Positions 45,343 to 54,865 of a stretch of 64,000 nt of DNA are shown here, piece by piece. Within the stretch, counting starts at the first letter, position 1. The number at the start of each line of letters is the position of its first letter. Both the position numbers and the translations under genes were made by a program. Origin of the DNA: Allorhodopirellula heiligendammensis (lineage in GTDB: Bacteria > Planctomycetota > Planctomycetia > Pirellulales > Pirellulaceae); the NCBI RefSeq assembly GCF_007860105.1, contig NZ_SJPU01000001.1, positions 1,128,090-1,192,089 on the forward strand. The letters run 5' to 3'. The notes below the pieces were generated by a model. That model was not told the origin of the DNA. It saw only the letters and a program-made list of their open reading frames with translations, and ran no database searches.

Positions 45343-46644
45343 ATGCGTTTTCAAAAAGAACTGCCCGAGTGTGCCCGCCGGCTGGCCCATCGACTGCCAT
45401 CTCTCTGCGCATTGGTGGCGACGGTCTGTACCAGCACGGTTCATGGGCAATCCGATCAAAACCGGTCTGCCGCGACGCGCCCGCTGATGGCCTATGTCGG
45501 CACATTCAGTTCACCGCTCGGGGACGTCCTGCCAACTCAAGTTGACTTGCCACCGGGCAATGGACGTGGAATCCACCTTTTCGACGTCGATCGCGGTACC
45601 GGTACAATGCGTCCGGTGGGCACAGTTGACATCGGGTCAAGTCCGGACTGTTTGGTGATCAATGCAACTGGAGATCGGCTCTACAGCAGCAACGAGACGG
45701 ACCGCTTTGGCGATACCAAGCATGGTTCCATCAGCTCTTTTTCTATTAATCGAGATGATGGACAACTCACCCTGCTCAACACGGTTGACTCGGAAGGAGA
45801 CGGGCCAACGTATGTCAGTATCCATCCATCGGGTAAGTTTTTGTTCGTGGCCAACTACTTCAGCGGATCGATCGCGGTGCTTCCCATTTTAGCGGACGGC
45901 CGCTTGGGGCAAGCCACGGATGTTCAACACGATATCGGGACAATTGGCCCGACAAAGGCGACTCATGCACCGCCGGGCAGTTTTGCCATTAGCGGCCATG
46001 ATCGCACGCATGCACACATGATCCAAGCCGATTCATCAGGACGGTTCGTGCTACATGTTGATTTAGGACTCGATACGATCTTCGTATGGAAGTTTGACGA
46101 GGCTTCCGGCACCTTAACACCCAACCAACCTCCGAGTGTTCAGTTGCCCCCGGGCGATGGACCTCGACATTTTAATTTTCACCCCAATGGACGCTGGCTG
46201 TATTCGATCCAGGAAGAGGGGTCAACAATCGTCCTGTTCGATTACGACGCGACCGCCGGTCGACTGCGTGCACGACAGACTGTTTCTTCGCTGCCACCGT
46301 CGTTTACAGGCAGCAACTTCTGTTCTGAAATTCTGGTTTCGCATGATGGCAAATTTGTCTACGCAGGGAACCGGCTGCATGACAGCGTGGGCATATTTGC
46401 AGTTGGACCAACTGGCGAGCTGACTCAGATAGGCAATGAATGGACCCGGGGCGACTATCCTCGCAGTTTCAATTTTGATCCTAGCGGTCAGTTCCTGTAC
46501 GTATGCAATCAGCGAGCTGATAACGTCACTGTTTTCAACGTCAATCGCCAAACCGGGCACTTGGACTTTACTGGGCAGTACGTTCCCGTGGGCAACCCGT
46601 CGAGCATTGTCTTCCTTGACCTAGAAAAAACTGAAGTGAAGTAG
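45343..46644 (+). CDS. secreted lactonase-family seven-bladed propeller (6-phosphogluconolactonase-like)
   Basis: A 433-residue protein with a likely signal at residues about 15-36 (ALVATVCTSTVHGQ). The propeller opens PLMAYVGTFSSP, repeats units such as TYVSIHPSGKFLFVANYFSGSI, and has GDGPRHFNFHPNGRWLYSI and SFNFDPSGQFLYVCNQRADNVT, diagnostic of the YbhE/Pgl lactonase family. Cytoplasmic members hydrolyse 6-phosphogluconolactone. With a signal peptide this one more likely acts on a sugar lactone outside the cytoplasm, such as the product of a secreted sugar dehydrogenase. Confidence 0.9.
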   Translation: MRFQKELPECARRLAHRLPSLCALVATVCTSTVHGQSDQNRSAATRPLMAYVGTFSSPLGDVLPTQVDLPPGNGRGIHLFDVDRGTGTMRPVGTVDIGSSPDCLVINATGDRLYSSNETDRFGDTKHGSISSFSINRDDGQLTLLNTVDSEGDGPTYVSIHPSGKFLFVANYFSGSIAVLPILADGRLGQATDVQHDIGTIGPTKATHAPPGSFAISGHDRTHAHMIQADSSGRFVLHVDLGLDTIFVWKFDEASGTLTPNQPPSVQLPPGDGPRHFNFHPNGRWLYSIQEEGSTIVLFDYDATAGRLRARQTVSSLPPSFTGSNFCSEILVSHDGKFVYAGNRLHDSVGIFAVGPTGELTQIGNEWTRGDYPRSFNFDPSGQFLYVCNQRADNVTVFNVNRQTGHLDFTGQYVPVGNPSSIVFLDLEKTEVK

Positions 46645-46683
46645 CGAGCATGTCTCGACCACGCTGTTAACGAGAAAACCTGG

Positions 46684-46707
46684 AAGTCGCGAAACGGGCC
46701 GCGACTT
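46684..46707. terminator. bidirectional terminator-like hairpin between convergent genes
   Basis: Perfect 8-bp inverted repeat, AAGTCGCG at 46684-46691 and CGCGACTT at 46700-46707, with an eight-base loop. It lies 40 bp past the lactonase stop and 26 bp past the end of the converging glycerol facilitator gene, where a shared terminator is expected. The T runs are short on both strands. Confidence 0.6.
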
Positions 46708-46732
46708 TGAACGCTCGCATGAGCATGCTGAT

Positions 46733-47479
46733 TTAGCCGATCATTCGGTAGAGGACCGCAGCGCAAACCGCACCCACCACGGGACCTGCGACGGGTACCC
46801 AGGAGTAGCTCCAATCGCTGTCGCGTTTGCTCCTCATCGGGATCAAGGCGTGAACGATGCGTGGCCCCAGGTCTCGAGCTGGGTTAATGGCGTATCCCGT
46901 TGTGCCGCCAAGAGACAGTCCGATGCCAAATACCAGCAAGCCGACTGGTAGAAGCCCGAGGGAACCGAGTCCCAAGACAGGGGCCGGGTCAATCGGAGCG
47001 TGCTCGGATATCAGACTTGGAGTGACCATCAGAAAGATGGGAAAGATGAGTGCGAAGGTGCCGACGGCTTCACAGAAAAAAGCTTGCTTGTTATCCCGGA
47101 TTGCCGATGCAGTGCAGAAACATCCCAGTTTGGCGTCGCCGTCGTCGGTGGCGTGAAAGTGATCGCGATAAAACAAATACACCAAGACAGCGCCGAGCAT
47201 CGCGCCGCCAAACTGCCCAATGATGTAAATGATCGTATCATTCGGGCTGAGCTTTCCGCCGACAAGCATGGCGATGCTGACCGCCGGATTCAGATGAGCT
47301 CCGCTGAAAGCGTCCGAACAAAATGCGCCAATGTAAACCGCGATTCCCCACCCCGCAGCGATCACGATCCAGCCGCTGTCACTACCTTTCGTTTTCTTCA
47401 GACAGACGTTGGCAACGACGCCGTTGCCAAACAGGACCAACAACGCGGTACCAATGAACTCAGACAGCATAGGGTGCAT
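46733..47479 (-). CDS. glpF: glycerol facilitator/aquaporin (MIP family)
   Basis: A 248-residue inner-membrane channel from the ATG at 47479, preceded by AAGGA; a longer frame to 47647 adds unrelated sequence. Both pore motifs are present: SGAHLNPAVSIAM and GYAINPARDLGPR. The aspartate after NPAR is typical of aquaglyceroporins such as GlpF, not of water-only aquaporins. Six membrane helices and two half-helices fit the fold. It should allow glycerol or similar small polyols through the membrane. No glycerol kinase lies nearby. Confidence 0.92.
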   Translation of the reverse strand: MHPMLSEFIGTALLVLFGNGVVANVCLKKTKGSDSGWIVIAAGWGIAVYIGAFCSDAFSGAHLNPAVSIAMLVGGKLSPNDTIIYIIGQFGGAMLGAVLVYLFYRDHFHATDDGDAKLGCFCTASAIRDNKQAFFCEAVGTFALIFPIFLMVTPSLISEHAPIDPAPVLGLGSLGLLPVGLLVFGIGLSLGGTTGYAINPARDLGPRIVHALIPMRSKRDSDWSYSWVPVAGPVVGAVCAAVLYRMIG

Positions 47480-47688
47480 GGTTTTCCTTCGAGTGGAGTG
47501 GGGAATTTGTCGCAGGATACCACAACAATACAGCGCTGGCAGAACGGTCCACGCAAGTTTCTTACGGTGGCCGGGCACCCTCCCGATCGCGCCAGCGAGA
47601 CCGTCCAGCTCGTTCCTCACGCTCACTGTGAGTGAGTGTGCGTGCATTCGGACAGCGAAAGCAACGGACTCAATTGCCTGTTAGACGC

Positions 47689-49128
47689 TTAGCCCATGAA
47701 GTACTCGTTTAAGAATGCTTGCCGTTGATCGCCGGGGGTCTTGGCGAATTCCACCATGGCGTAAAGTCGCTGTTGGTCTCGACGTGTTTTTGACTCGAGG
47801 GCGTCGTGGCCGAAGATCGCCGGTGACGGCTCACCAACGAGGTCAAAGCACTGGGGTGGTCGGGGGCCAGCGACGACTTGGTGGCGGTCGAGCATCGCCA
47901 TGGCCGTCTCCAAGCGGTGATCGTGGGGGCTGACACGCTGGAGCTTTAGATTGAGCCAATCGAGCCCGTAGGCTCGGCAGCGTTCGGTGTCCTCAGTGAG
48001 AGCGTGCAGAAGTCGATCGTAGAATCCAGCATCGGGATTGGCCCACGCGATGAACTGCATCTGGGTCATCAGATCGGCTTGATCGTACAGCCACAGACAA
48101 CGACTGGGGTGGCCATCACGTCCGGCGCGACCGACCTCTTGGTAGTACGACTCAATGGAACCTGGCGTTTCGGCATGCACGATCAACCGGATATCTTCCT
48201 TATCGACGCCCATCCCAAAGGCGGGCGTTGCCAGTACCGTGTCGACCTCACTACTCATGAACGAGTCCTGCATCGCGCGGCGTTCCCTTCGCGATAAGTC
48301 ACCGTGATAATTCACATGATCGACCGCCAACTCTCGCAACCGATCACTGAACCGCTGGAGCGTTTTGATCAGCGAAAAATAGACAATTGTACCTCCGGGC
48401 CGGTCGTGATGATTCCCCCACATCGCTGGATCTCGCAGCGCTGAGATCAATGCGTCGAACTTCTCGTCTTCATCCACGATTGATTCCACCTCCATAGACA
48501 AATTTGGGCGATCAATGCCTTCGTGAAATAACTGAATGTCCGCGGCATCAATGCCCATCTGTCGATAGATATCTTCTCGGCACTCTGCCGTTGCCGTGGC
48601 TGTCAAAGCTATGGTGGTGGGATTGCCGAGGCGTTCGCGAATCTCTGCGATCCGACTGTAGTCAGGACGGAAATCGTGGCCCCACTGGCTGACACAGTGT
48701 GCCTCGTCAATCGCCAGCAATCGCACGTTGCGAGCACCGATCACATCGAGAAACTCCTGCTTGCGAAATCGTTCCGGAGTCACATAGAGCAATCGATATT
48801 TTCCATCTGCTAACTCCCGCTGACGCTGCAGCCGCGTCTGACGATCCAAAGACGAGTTAATTAATGTGGCATCAATGCCGCGAGCCCTCAGGGAATCGAC
48901 TTGGTCCTGCATCAGCGCCACCAGCGGCGACAGGACCAGCGTTAACTCACCATTCCCAGGAGTCGCCATCAGTGCGGGAATCTGAAAGCACAGTGACTTA
49001 CCACCTCCAGTAGGCATCACCACCATCGCGTGATTCCCGGATGTTACGTGGGCGATGATTTCGGCCTGGCGCGGACGAAACGTGTCGTAGCCGAAATACT
49101 GTCGGAGAATTTGCTGGGCTTGCTGCAT
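47689..49128 (-). CDS. RecQ-like DNA helicase lacking the zinc and HRDC domains
   Basis: A 479-residue superfamily 2 helicase. Motif 0 is FGYDTFRPRQ, Walker A MPTGGGKS, the DEAH box LLAIDEAHCVSQWGHDFRPDY, then LTATAT and the RecQ motif VI region SYYQEVGRAGRDG. In RecQ a zinc site with four cysteines follows the helicase core, and then winged-helix and HRDC domains. Here the chain ends RDQQRLYAMVEFAKTPGDQRQAFLNEYFMG (split over two runs: helix then NEYFMG), just where the first zinc cysteines belong, and none is present. It should unwind DNA 3'-5' using ATP, perhaps with altered substrate choice. Confidence 0.9.
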   Translation of the reverse strand: MQQAQQILRQYFGYDTFRPRQAEIIAHVTSGNHAMVVMPTGGGKSLCFQIPALMATPGNGELTLVLSPLVALMQDQVDSLRARGIDATLINSSLDRQTRLQRQRELADGKYRLLYVTPERFRKQEFLDVIGARNVRLLAIDEAHCVSQWGHDFRPDYSRIAEIRERLGNPTTIALTATATAECREDIYRQMGIDAADIQLFHEGIDRPNLSMEVESIVDEDEKFDALISALRDPAMWGNHHDRPGGTIVYFSLIKTLQRFSDRLRELAVDHVNYHGDLSRRERRAMQDSFMSSEVDTVLATPAFGMGVDKEDIRLIVHAETPGSIESYYQEVGRAGRDGHPSRCLWLYDQADLMTQMQFIAWANPDAGFYDRLLHALTEDTERCRAYGLDWLNLKLQRVSPHDHRLETAMAMLDRHQVVAGPRPPQCFDLVGEPSPAIFGHDALESKTRRDQQRLYAMVEFAKTPGDQRQAFLNEYFMG

Positions 49129-49260
49129 CGAGGTACCTGGGCAATGGCGAGTGCTTTTTGACCGCGTGACTATCTCCCTACGCTGTCAAGAACAGCAATC
49201 CCAGTTGAGGCAACTCGAATCAGGGGGGGGAATAGGGCGAGTCGACGGCCACACGAATAA

Positions 49261-50037
49261 CTACAACTGGAAGAACCGCATTGCGTTGTCACTCGTCACT
49301 TCCGCTAAGTGTTCAGCGGTTACCCCCCTCGCATCAGCCAAACATCTCAGGGTGTGTTCGACGCGAGCAGGCTCGTTGGGCCGGCGCCCTCGCAGCGGCT
49401 CAGGCGATAGATAGGGAGCATCCGTCTCAACCAATAGCCGGTCTTCGGGGACGAATGCAGCGACTTCACGTAGATCGGTGCTCTTCTTGAATGTCACCAT
49501 CCCGGCGAAACTAATCATTAACCCGAGATCGAGGCACTGCCGGACTTCGTCCATATTGCCCGTGAATGAGTGCATGACCGCCGCCGGTAACTGAAGCTGT
49601 TCGCGAAGTTGTCCGATAATCAGGCTCGCGCTCTCACGCATGTGAATCACGACCGGCAGATTGGCACGCACGGCCAAGTCCAAGTGCCGTTGAAAGTACT
49701 CATGCTGCATCGCAATGGGTGTGTCATCCCAATAGCAGTCCAAGCCGGTTTCACCAATTCCCACGACTCCAGGATTGGTGATCATTTTTTCGATGCTGGC
49801 GAAGTCATCCGGTGCCGCTTCACCAGCTGAATTGGGTTGGATGCCGACGACGGCGTGTAAGTATCCAGGATGCATGGCGGCGAGTTCGCAGGCGCGGCGA
49901 CTGGTCGATGCATCGATTCCGATAACCGCGATGCCTTGCACGCCATTTTGACGCGCTCGCTCAATCACGTCGTCAACGACGTCGATGAATGCCTCAGAGT
50001 TCAGGTGCGCGTGGGTATCAAACAGTCGGAGTGACAT
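49261..50037 (-). CDS. TatD-family metal-dependent hydrolase/nuclease
   Basis: A 258-residue protein of normal length. The metal site opens LFDTHAHLN (H9, H11), with GIGETGLDCYWDD, PVVIHMRES, MHSFTGN and VETDAPYLSPEPLRGRRNEP-type signatures in order (the last reads VETDAPYLSPEP then RGRRPNEP). TatD proteins are TIM-barrel exonucleases and D-aminoacyl-tRNA deacylase-like enzymes that bind two metals. It lies between the RecQ-like gene and a lipoprotein gene on the same strand. Confidence 0.93.
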   Translation of the reverse strand: MSLRLFDTHAHLNSEAFIDVVDDVIERARQNGVQGIAVIGIDASTSRRACELAAMHPGYLHAVVGIQPNSAGEAAPDDFASIEKMITNPGVVGIGETGLDCYWDDTPIAMQHEYFQRHLDLAVRANLPVVIHMRESASLIIGQLREQLQLPAAVMHSFTGNMDEVRQCLDLGLMISFAGMVTFKKSTDLREVAAFVPEDRLLVETDAPYLSPEPLRGRRPNEPARVEHTLRCLADARGVTAEHLAEVTSDNAMRFFQL

Positions 50038-50183
50038 TTGTGAATCAAGTGAGGGTCGAGCGGGAGAGAAAAAAATACTGCATGTTTGACAGACGCGGGC
50101 GGGACGCTCTACCGCGGCGGGAACGGCCCGAGCATCCGCGATACCCGGACCCGCGGCAAACGTTCCGGGCGAGCGTCACCCGA

Positions 50184-50215
50184 GGGTCACGTCGCCGGAG
50201 GGTCACGTCGCCGGA
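50184..50215. repeat. two tandem 16-bp units
   Basis: gggtcacgtcgccgga occurs twice without a gap (50184-50199 and 50200-50215), with a weaker third copy just before. It lies in the 196-bp gap between the TatD and lipoprotein genes, 19 bp beyond the end of the latter. No function is apparent. Confidence 0.85.
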
Positions 50216-50233
50216 GGGGCATACACGTCAGCT

Positions 50234-52120
50234 CTACTGGCTCGACGCGCCGTCCGCCGACGCACTCTCGGTCGGCTCATCTGCGGACGATTCCAGCTTG
50301 TCTAGCAGCCTTGCACGCAGACGGTTACCGTAATTCGATACACTCTGATCGGTCTTCAGCGTCGTGATAGCGTCGGTAATGTCACCGGCCGCTTCGCTGG
50401 CGCGGGCGGCATTATAGACCGCAGCATCACGCCAGTAGGATTGCTGCTGATCATCAAGCACACGTTTTGTAAACCAGTTGTGGGCAGTCTCGAAGCGACC
50501 GTCATCATATTGCAGCAGTGCGAGCCAGTAGGTCGCCGTGCGTTTGCCCAACCGCATGAACGTTTGCATCTGCTGCAAGCGAGCATCGTACTCAGCAGGG
50601 TCCATCCCTAATTCGCGGCGGAGACCATAATCATTCTGCAGCTTGACATTGATCCGCAAGTCATCGATTTCATACTCGGGTGCACGCTGCTCGAGGTAGT
50701 GAGTTCTCGCTCCCTCGGTGCCTGCAATCTCGTCGTCGATGAACTGGCCGGTCAGGTGCCGCCAACGGCCAATGGCAAGATTATTGTCTTGAGCGGCAGT
50801 TGACTCCAGCACCGCAAAGCGAGATCGATACCAGAATGCGAAGGCGGGGTCTCGATCAGCCATCATCGCCATCCCGCGAGCGTATATTTCTGCCAGCACG
50901 GGAATCTCCCAAATTCGCACGTCGGCAATTCCGGGCACCGCATCAAAACGTTCCGCCCAGGCATCTGCATCAACCCATACCGCCATACGGCGATCGCCCG
51001 TCAATCCTGCCTCCAACTTCTGCATTCGCACCGACAACGTTTCCGGCCGCAGGTTTAGCAACGCCACATTCTGGGCAATATCTGCTCTTGAGAGTGGATA
51101 GTCGAAGTATCCAGCAACGTTCAACCTTCGCATCACCGACGGATCCTTTCGTGCCTGCGCTAACGTTGCCACACCCACTTGATCGGGACCTGGGATCGGC
51201 AGGCCAAGACTCGGCTCGAACAAGAAAATATGCTCGCCGATGAGGACACCGACCGACCAAGGATTTCGCGCACCCGTCTCGTCAGATTGTGTCGCGAGCA
51301 CGGCCGTTGGAATCCCTGCTTGGAGGCACAACTGGGTGAACACGCCGCAACGTTGCAGCCAATCGCCTCGTCCTCGCCATAGAGTTTGATAGTCAGTTTG
51401 GCGAAAACCGGGGCCTTCAAAAGGCATTCCAGGCGGCATGGCAGGTACGGGGACCTGCGGAGGCACTGGCATCTGGACTGGCTCAAGAGCGACGTTGCGG
51501 GTGGTCCAGTCGAACAGTCTCATCGCCGTTTGGAGTTGGTCGATCTCTCCAGTCGTCAGCTCGGGAAGATTGGTGCCGCCTCGCGGGGGAGCATCGTTAT
51601 CGACCGATGCTTGCTCACCCTGACTCGCCGCAGCGCGTAAATCTGCTAACCACTGAATGTTGATGGGATCGTCGCGGAGCGGCGTGTCGATCCACGAAAC
51701 AACATGCCGGTACAGATTGGCATCTCGCAACAGGGGAACGTCATCAACGGTAAACTCCGATCGTGAAATGGCGTCAGCGAGCAACTCGGGATCCATCAAC
51801 CCATCGAGCGTGCTGGCGATCGATGGGACGGCATTCGCTGCGCCGTCGGTGTCCGCACCTTCGCTTGAATTCGCTCTCATCCATTGGTTGAGGTGATAAG
51901 CAATCTGTTGGCGAGCTCGATCCTCGTTCAGCTCAACATATTGGTTTAACAGCGAGACGGTTTCACCCAGATGATCTTGCTGCGACTGCTCCTGTACGGC
52001 AACTTGACGCTTGGCCAATACACGCTGCATTTCCTTCGAATCGTCATGGCAGCCGGTCAGGCAACCAGCGACACAACATGCCACGAACATCATGCACGGG
52101 GAGGGAACAGTCGATCGCAT
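50234..52120 (-). CDS. lipoprotein with degenerate transglutaminase-like core and helical repeats
   Basis: A 628-residue lipoprotein from the ATG at 52120 (signal CMMFVACCVAGCLTGC). Helical N-terminal region; then GRGDWLQRCGVFTQLCLQAGIPTAVL, which resembles the cysteine block of transglutaminase-like domains (Cys then GIPAR). The following NPWSVGVLIGEHIFLFEPSLG corresponds to the His and Asp blocks but lacks the His, and Glu replaces Asp, so catalysis is doubtful. The C-terminal 150 residues look like tetratricopeptide repeats (YWLALLQYDDGRFETAHNWF). Exact function unknown; a periplasmic scaffold is likely. Confidence 0.78.
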   Translation of the reverse strand: MRSTVPSPCMMFVACCVAGCLTGCHDDSKEMQRVLAKRQVAVQEQSQQDHLGETVSLLNQYVELNEDRARQQIAYHLNQWMRANSSEGADTDGAANAVPSIASTLDGLMDPELLADAISRSEFTVDDVPLLRDANLYRHVVSWIDTPLRDDPINIQWLADLRAAASQGEQASVDNDAPPRGGTNLPELTTGEIDQLQTAMRLFDWTTRNVALEPVQMPVPPQVPVPAMPPGMPFEGPGFRQTDYQTLWRGRGDWLQRCGVFTQLCLQAGIPTAVLATQSDETGARNPWSVGVLIGEHIFLFEPSLGLPIPGPDQVGVATLAQARKDPSVMRRLNVAGYFDYPLSRADIAQNVALLNLRPETLSVRMQKLEAGLTGDRRMAVWVDADAWAERFDAVPGIADVRIWEIPVLAEIYARGMAMMADRDPAFAFWYRSRFAVLESTAAQDNNLAIGRWRHLTGQFIDDEIAGTEGARTHYLEQRAPEYEIDDLRINVKLQNDYGLRRELGMDPAEYDARLQQMQTFMRLGKRTATYWLALLQYDDGRFETAHNWFTKRVLDDQQQSYWRDAAVYNAARASEAAGDITDAITTLKTDQSVSNYGNRLRARLLDKLESSADEPTESASADGASSQ

Positions 52121-52295
52121 CGGCACGCTTAGCAAGGTCGAGGGGAGCGGGAGGGAGGAGGTTCCAAACCGCTTTATTGGGGGAAAGTAGCTACCGTCGC
52201 ATCACGGTGGTTATGGCAGAAACACTTGGGACGCGGCCGCGCTGCCGAAGGACGGATCATTCTCCGACGAGTGTGCCCACGAAAAATGATGTCAA

Positions 52296-53156
52296 TCAAA
52301 GTTCGACGACGGTCTCCCGCAGTCGCAGCAAGCGATCGACCAGTCCGGTAAACTGGTCCAGCGGAATCATGTTCGGACCGTCGCTCGGTGAAGTCTCCGG
52401 CTGCGGATGGGTCTCAAAAAATAGCGCATCACACCCAATCGCTACGGCGGCGCGGGCCAATGGTTCAACCATTTCCCGATTTCCACCCGTCGCGCCCCCC
52501 AATCCGCCTGGCTGCTGCACACTGTGAGTTGCGTCAAATACCACAGGCACGCCGAGTGAACGCATGATCGGAATCGACTGCATGTCATTGACCAGCCGCC
52601 CATAGCCAAAAAACGTGCCCCGCTCACATACCAAAATTCGTCCTGCGTTGGAGTCCTCATCGGTGCCGCCTCTCGATTCTGAGGAGGCACCACTTCCGCG
52701 TAGTTTATCGACGACGTATCGCATGTCAGACGGAGCCATGAATTGGCCTTTTTTCACATTCACGCAGCGGCCCGTCTTCGCAGCGGCGACCAGTAAATCA
52801 GTCTGACGAGCCAGGAATGCTGGGATTTGCAGCAGCTCACAGACCTCTGCCGCGGCCGCGGCTTGGTCGGGCAAATGAATATCGGTCGTTACGGGCAGGC
52901 CACTGTCAGCACCAACTGCCTCGAGCAACCGCAGGCCGGCTTCCATACCAGGACCTCGCTTCGCTGACAGACTCGTTCGATTTGCTTTGTCAAAGGAGGC
53001 CTTGAAAACCACATTGACGTCTGCGCGCTCGTTCAAGCGGGCGAGCGTCTCGCCGATTTCCAGAGCGATTTCGCGAGTCTGCAGGACGCACGGACCCGCG
53101 ATCAGCAGCAGCGGCTGCGAATCGCCGCACAAGTAGTTACCAACCGAAGCAAGCAT
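52296..53156 (-). CDS. kdsA: 3-deoxy-8-phosphooctulonate synthase
   Basis: A 286-residue enzyme from the ATG at 53156; the frame is open to an ATG at 53207 that would add a Pro-rich stretch. [60 protein letters not shown]-type MAPSDM (reads [11 protein letters not shown]), and [12 protein letters not shown] are the KdsA landmarks. It condenses phosphoenolpyruvate with arabinose 5-phosphate in the cytoplasm to make Kdo-8-phosphate for lipopolysaccharide, evidence for a Gram-negative outer membrane. It diverges from the DHPS-like gene. Confidence 0.95.
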   Translation of the reverse strand: MLASVGNYLCGDSQPLLLIAGPCVLQTREIALEIGETLARLNERADVNVVFKASFDKANRTSLSAKRGPGMEAGLRLLEAVGADSGLPVTTDIHLPDQAAAAAEVCELLQIPAFLARQTDLLVAAAKTGRCVNVKKGQFMAPSDMRYVVDKLRGSGASSESRGGTDEDSNAGRILVCERGTFFGYGRLVNDMQSIPIMRSLGVPVVFDATHSVQQPGGLGGATGGNREMVEPLARAAVAIGCDALFFETHPQPETSPSDGPNMIPLDQFTGLVDRLLRLRETVVEL

Positions 53157-53314
53157 GGGGAGCTGGGGGGGAGTGGGAAAGGGAGAGATCGGGAGCGTGC
53201 TAATCACGTGAGTGGTTAGCGGGTATCTTAGGCGGCAGGCTCGGTTGCGTCCGCCCCCCTAAACCCTGAACCTGAACCCTGAATTCCCCGGTCCCCCTCG
53301 CTGCTGATTCGCAT

Positions 53315-54745
53315 TTGCATTTCGTCACAGGGCGACTTGCTGAGTTCGCGCTGCGCAGTTCCGCTGCAGGAGCTGCACAACGGCATGGATTTCATCACAG
53401 CGTTCAGGTCACGCCGATTACGGTGGCGGCGTTGATCACCCCGAAATGGCTGACGCGGCATCTGAAAGTGCCAACAGGTGCCACCCATGTGGTTTTGCCG
53501 GGATTCTGCGAAGCGGTCCTCGATGATCCGATGGACGCTGCCTCACCGGAGAGGAGTTGGCGAATGCGATTGGCGGAAATCGCCGGACTCAGCCCCGACC
53601 GAATTGTGTGTGGGCCGAAGGATTGCCGCGATATCGACGCTTGGCTCGGCGGGAAAACGCGATCGGTAGATCTGTCGGAATACTCCATCGAAATCATCGC
53701 TGAAATCAATCATGCGCCACGTCTGAGTGTGAATGAAGTCGTTCGCATGGCTGCAGAATTTCGTCGTCACGGAGCCGATCGAATTGATGTCGGCTGCGAC
53801 CCGGGACGACCGTGTTCGAGAATCGGTGATTATGTAGCGGCACTGATCGACGCCGGCCACCGCGTCAGCATCGACACGTTCGATGAGCAGGAAACTCGCA
53901 CTGCGATCTCCGCAGGGGCGTCATTGGTACTCTCGGTCAACTCGTCCAACCGCCGGGCCGCCGCGGATTGGGGCTGCGAAGTCGTCGCGATTCCCGATAT
54001 TCTCGATGACCTGTCCACGCTCGACGCCACCATCGATTTCCTGGAAAAGCACCAAGTCCCCGTTCGGCTCGATCCGATTCTCGAACCGATTGGCTCTGGG
54101 TTCGGGCAGTCCCTGATGCGCTATGCTCACACCCGCCAGCGCTATCCTGATCATCAGATGATGATGGGTATTGGAAACCTCACTGAGCTGACGGATGTTG
54201 ATTCGGCGGGTGTCAATCTGCTGTTGCTCGCCCTCTGCGAGGAATGGCAAATCAGGAGTGTCCTAACCACGCAAGTGATCAATTGGGCAAGAACATCGAT
54301 CCAGGAATGTGATATCGCTCGACGTCTTGTACACCACAGTATCAACGAGGGGACGCCTCCGAAAAACCTATCCGACCAACTCGTCATGTTGCGGGACGCC
54401 AAATTGCGTCCGTATGCAGACGAGGCCATCGACGCGCTCGCCTCCGAAATTCGCGACAACAACTATCGCATTCTTGCCCAGGATGGCGAAATCCACATCA
54501 TCAGTGCGGGGGTCCATCTCCGTGGCAATGAGCCCTTTGCGATGATGAGTGAACTATTGACGTTACCCCAATCCGATAATGTGGATGTCTCGCACGCGTT
54601 TTATCTTGGCTTCGAATTGGCGAAAGCTAAACTCGCTATCCAACTGGGAAAACAATACGAGCAAGATCAAGCCCTGAATTGGGGACAGTTAACCGTCGCC
54701 GAAGCACGTCATCGAATTCCGCGAAAATCTCGCCATCGAAAGTAA
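53315..54745 (+). CDS. dihydropteroate-synthase-like protein (DUF6513)
   Basis: A 476-residue protein. The best start is the TTG at 53315, giving HFVTGRLAEFALR at the very N terminus where the family begins; no ATG or GTG is available. ITVAALITPKWLTRHL and VVLPGF follow, then a pterin-binding TIM barrel: IIAEINHAPRL, GADRIDVGCDPG, VSIDTF and MMGIGNLTELTDVDSAG. Related proteins accompany tetrahydromethanopterin C1 genes in methylotrophs and planctomycetes, where they are thought to make the pterin-arylamine bond. No other H4MPT gene is in the window, so that role is inference. Confidence 0.82.
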   Translation: MHFVTGRLAEFALRSSAAGAAQRHGFHHSVQVTPITVAALITPKWLTRHLKVPTGATHVVLPGFCEAVLDDPMDAASPERSWRMRLAEIAGLSPDRIVCGPKDCRDIDAWLGGKTRSVDLSEYSIEIIAEINHAPRLSVNEVVRMAAEFRRHGADRIDVGCDPGRPCSRIGDYVAALIDAGHRVSIDTFDEQETRTAISAGASLVLSVNSSNRRAAADWGCEVVAIPDILDDLSTLDATIDFLEKHQVPVRLDPILEPIGSGFGQSLMRYAHTRQRYPDHQMMMGIGNLTELTDVDSAGVNLLLLALCEEWQIRSVLTTQVINWARTSIQECDIARRLVHHSINEGTPPKNLSDQLVMLRDAKLRPYADEAIDALASEIRDNNYRILAQDGEIHIISAGVHLRGNEPFAMMSELLTLPQSDNVDVSHAFYLGFELAKAKLAIQLGKQYEQDQALNWGQLTVAEARHRIPRKSRHRK

Positions 54746-54747
54746 AC

Positions 54748-54762
54748 GATCCTGCGAGGATC
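54748..54762 (+). terminator. short hairpin after the DHPS-like gene
   Basis: GATCCT (54748-54753) and AGGATC (54757-54762) form a 6-bp stem with a three-base loop, beginning two bases after the stop codon and between convergent genes. There is no T run, so it may only stabilise the transcript end. Confidence 0.3.
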
Positions 54763-54865
54763 ACCGTGGGATTCGCCGTGTTCACCGGGAGCTTGGATCC
54801 TCCAAAATCAATCATCCGGGAGTCAGCCACGATATGCCCGGACGGATGACATCGACGCAGGTCAG

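Noticed and set aside
53255-53290. Telomere-like repeat (CCCTAAACCCTGAACCTGAA-like)
   Set aside because: Only about three imperfect short units in a small intergenic gap; simple repeat, not evidence of a chromosome end.
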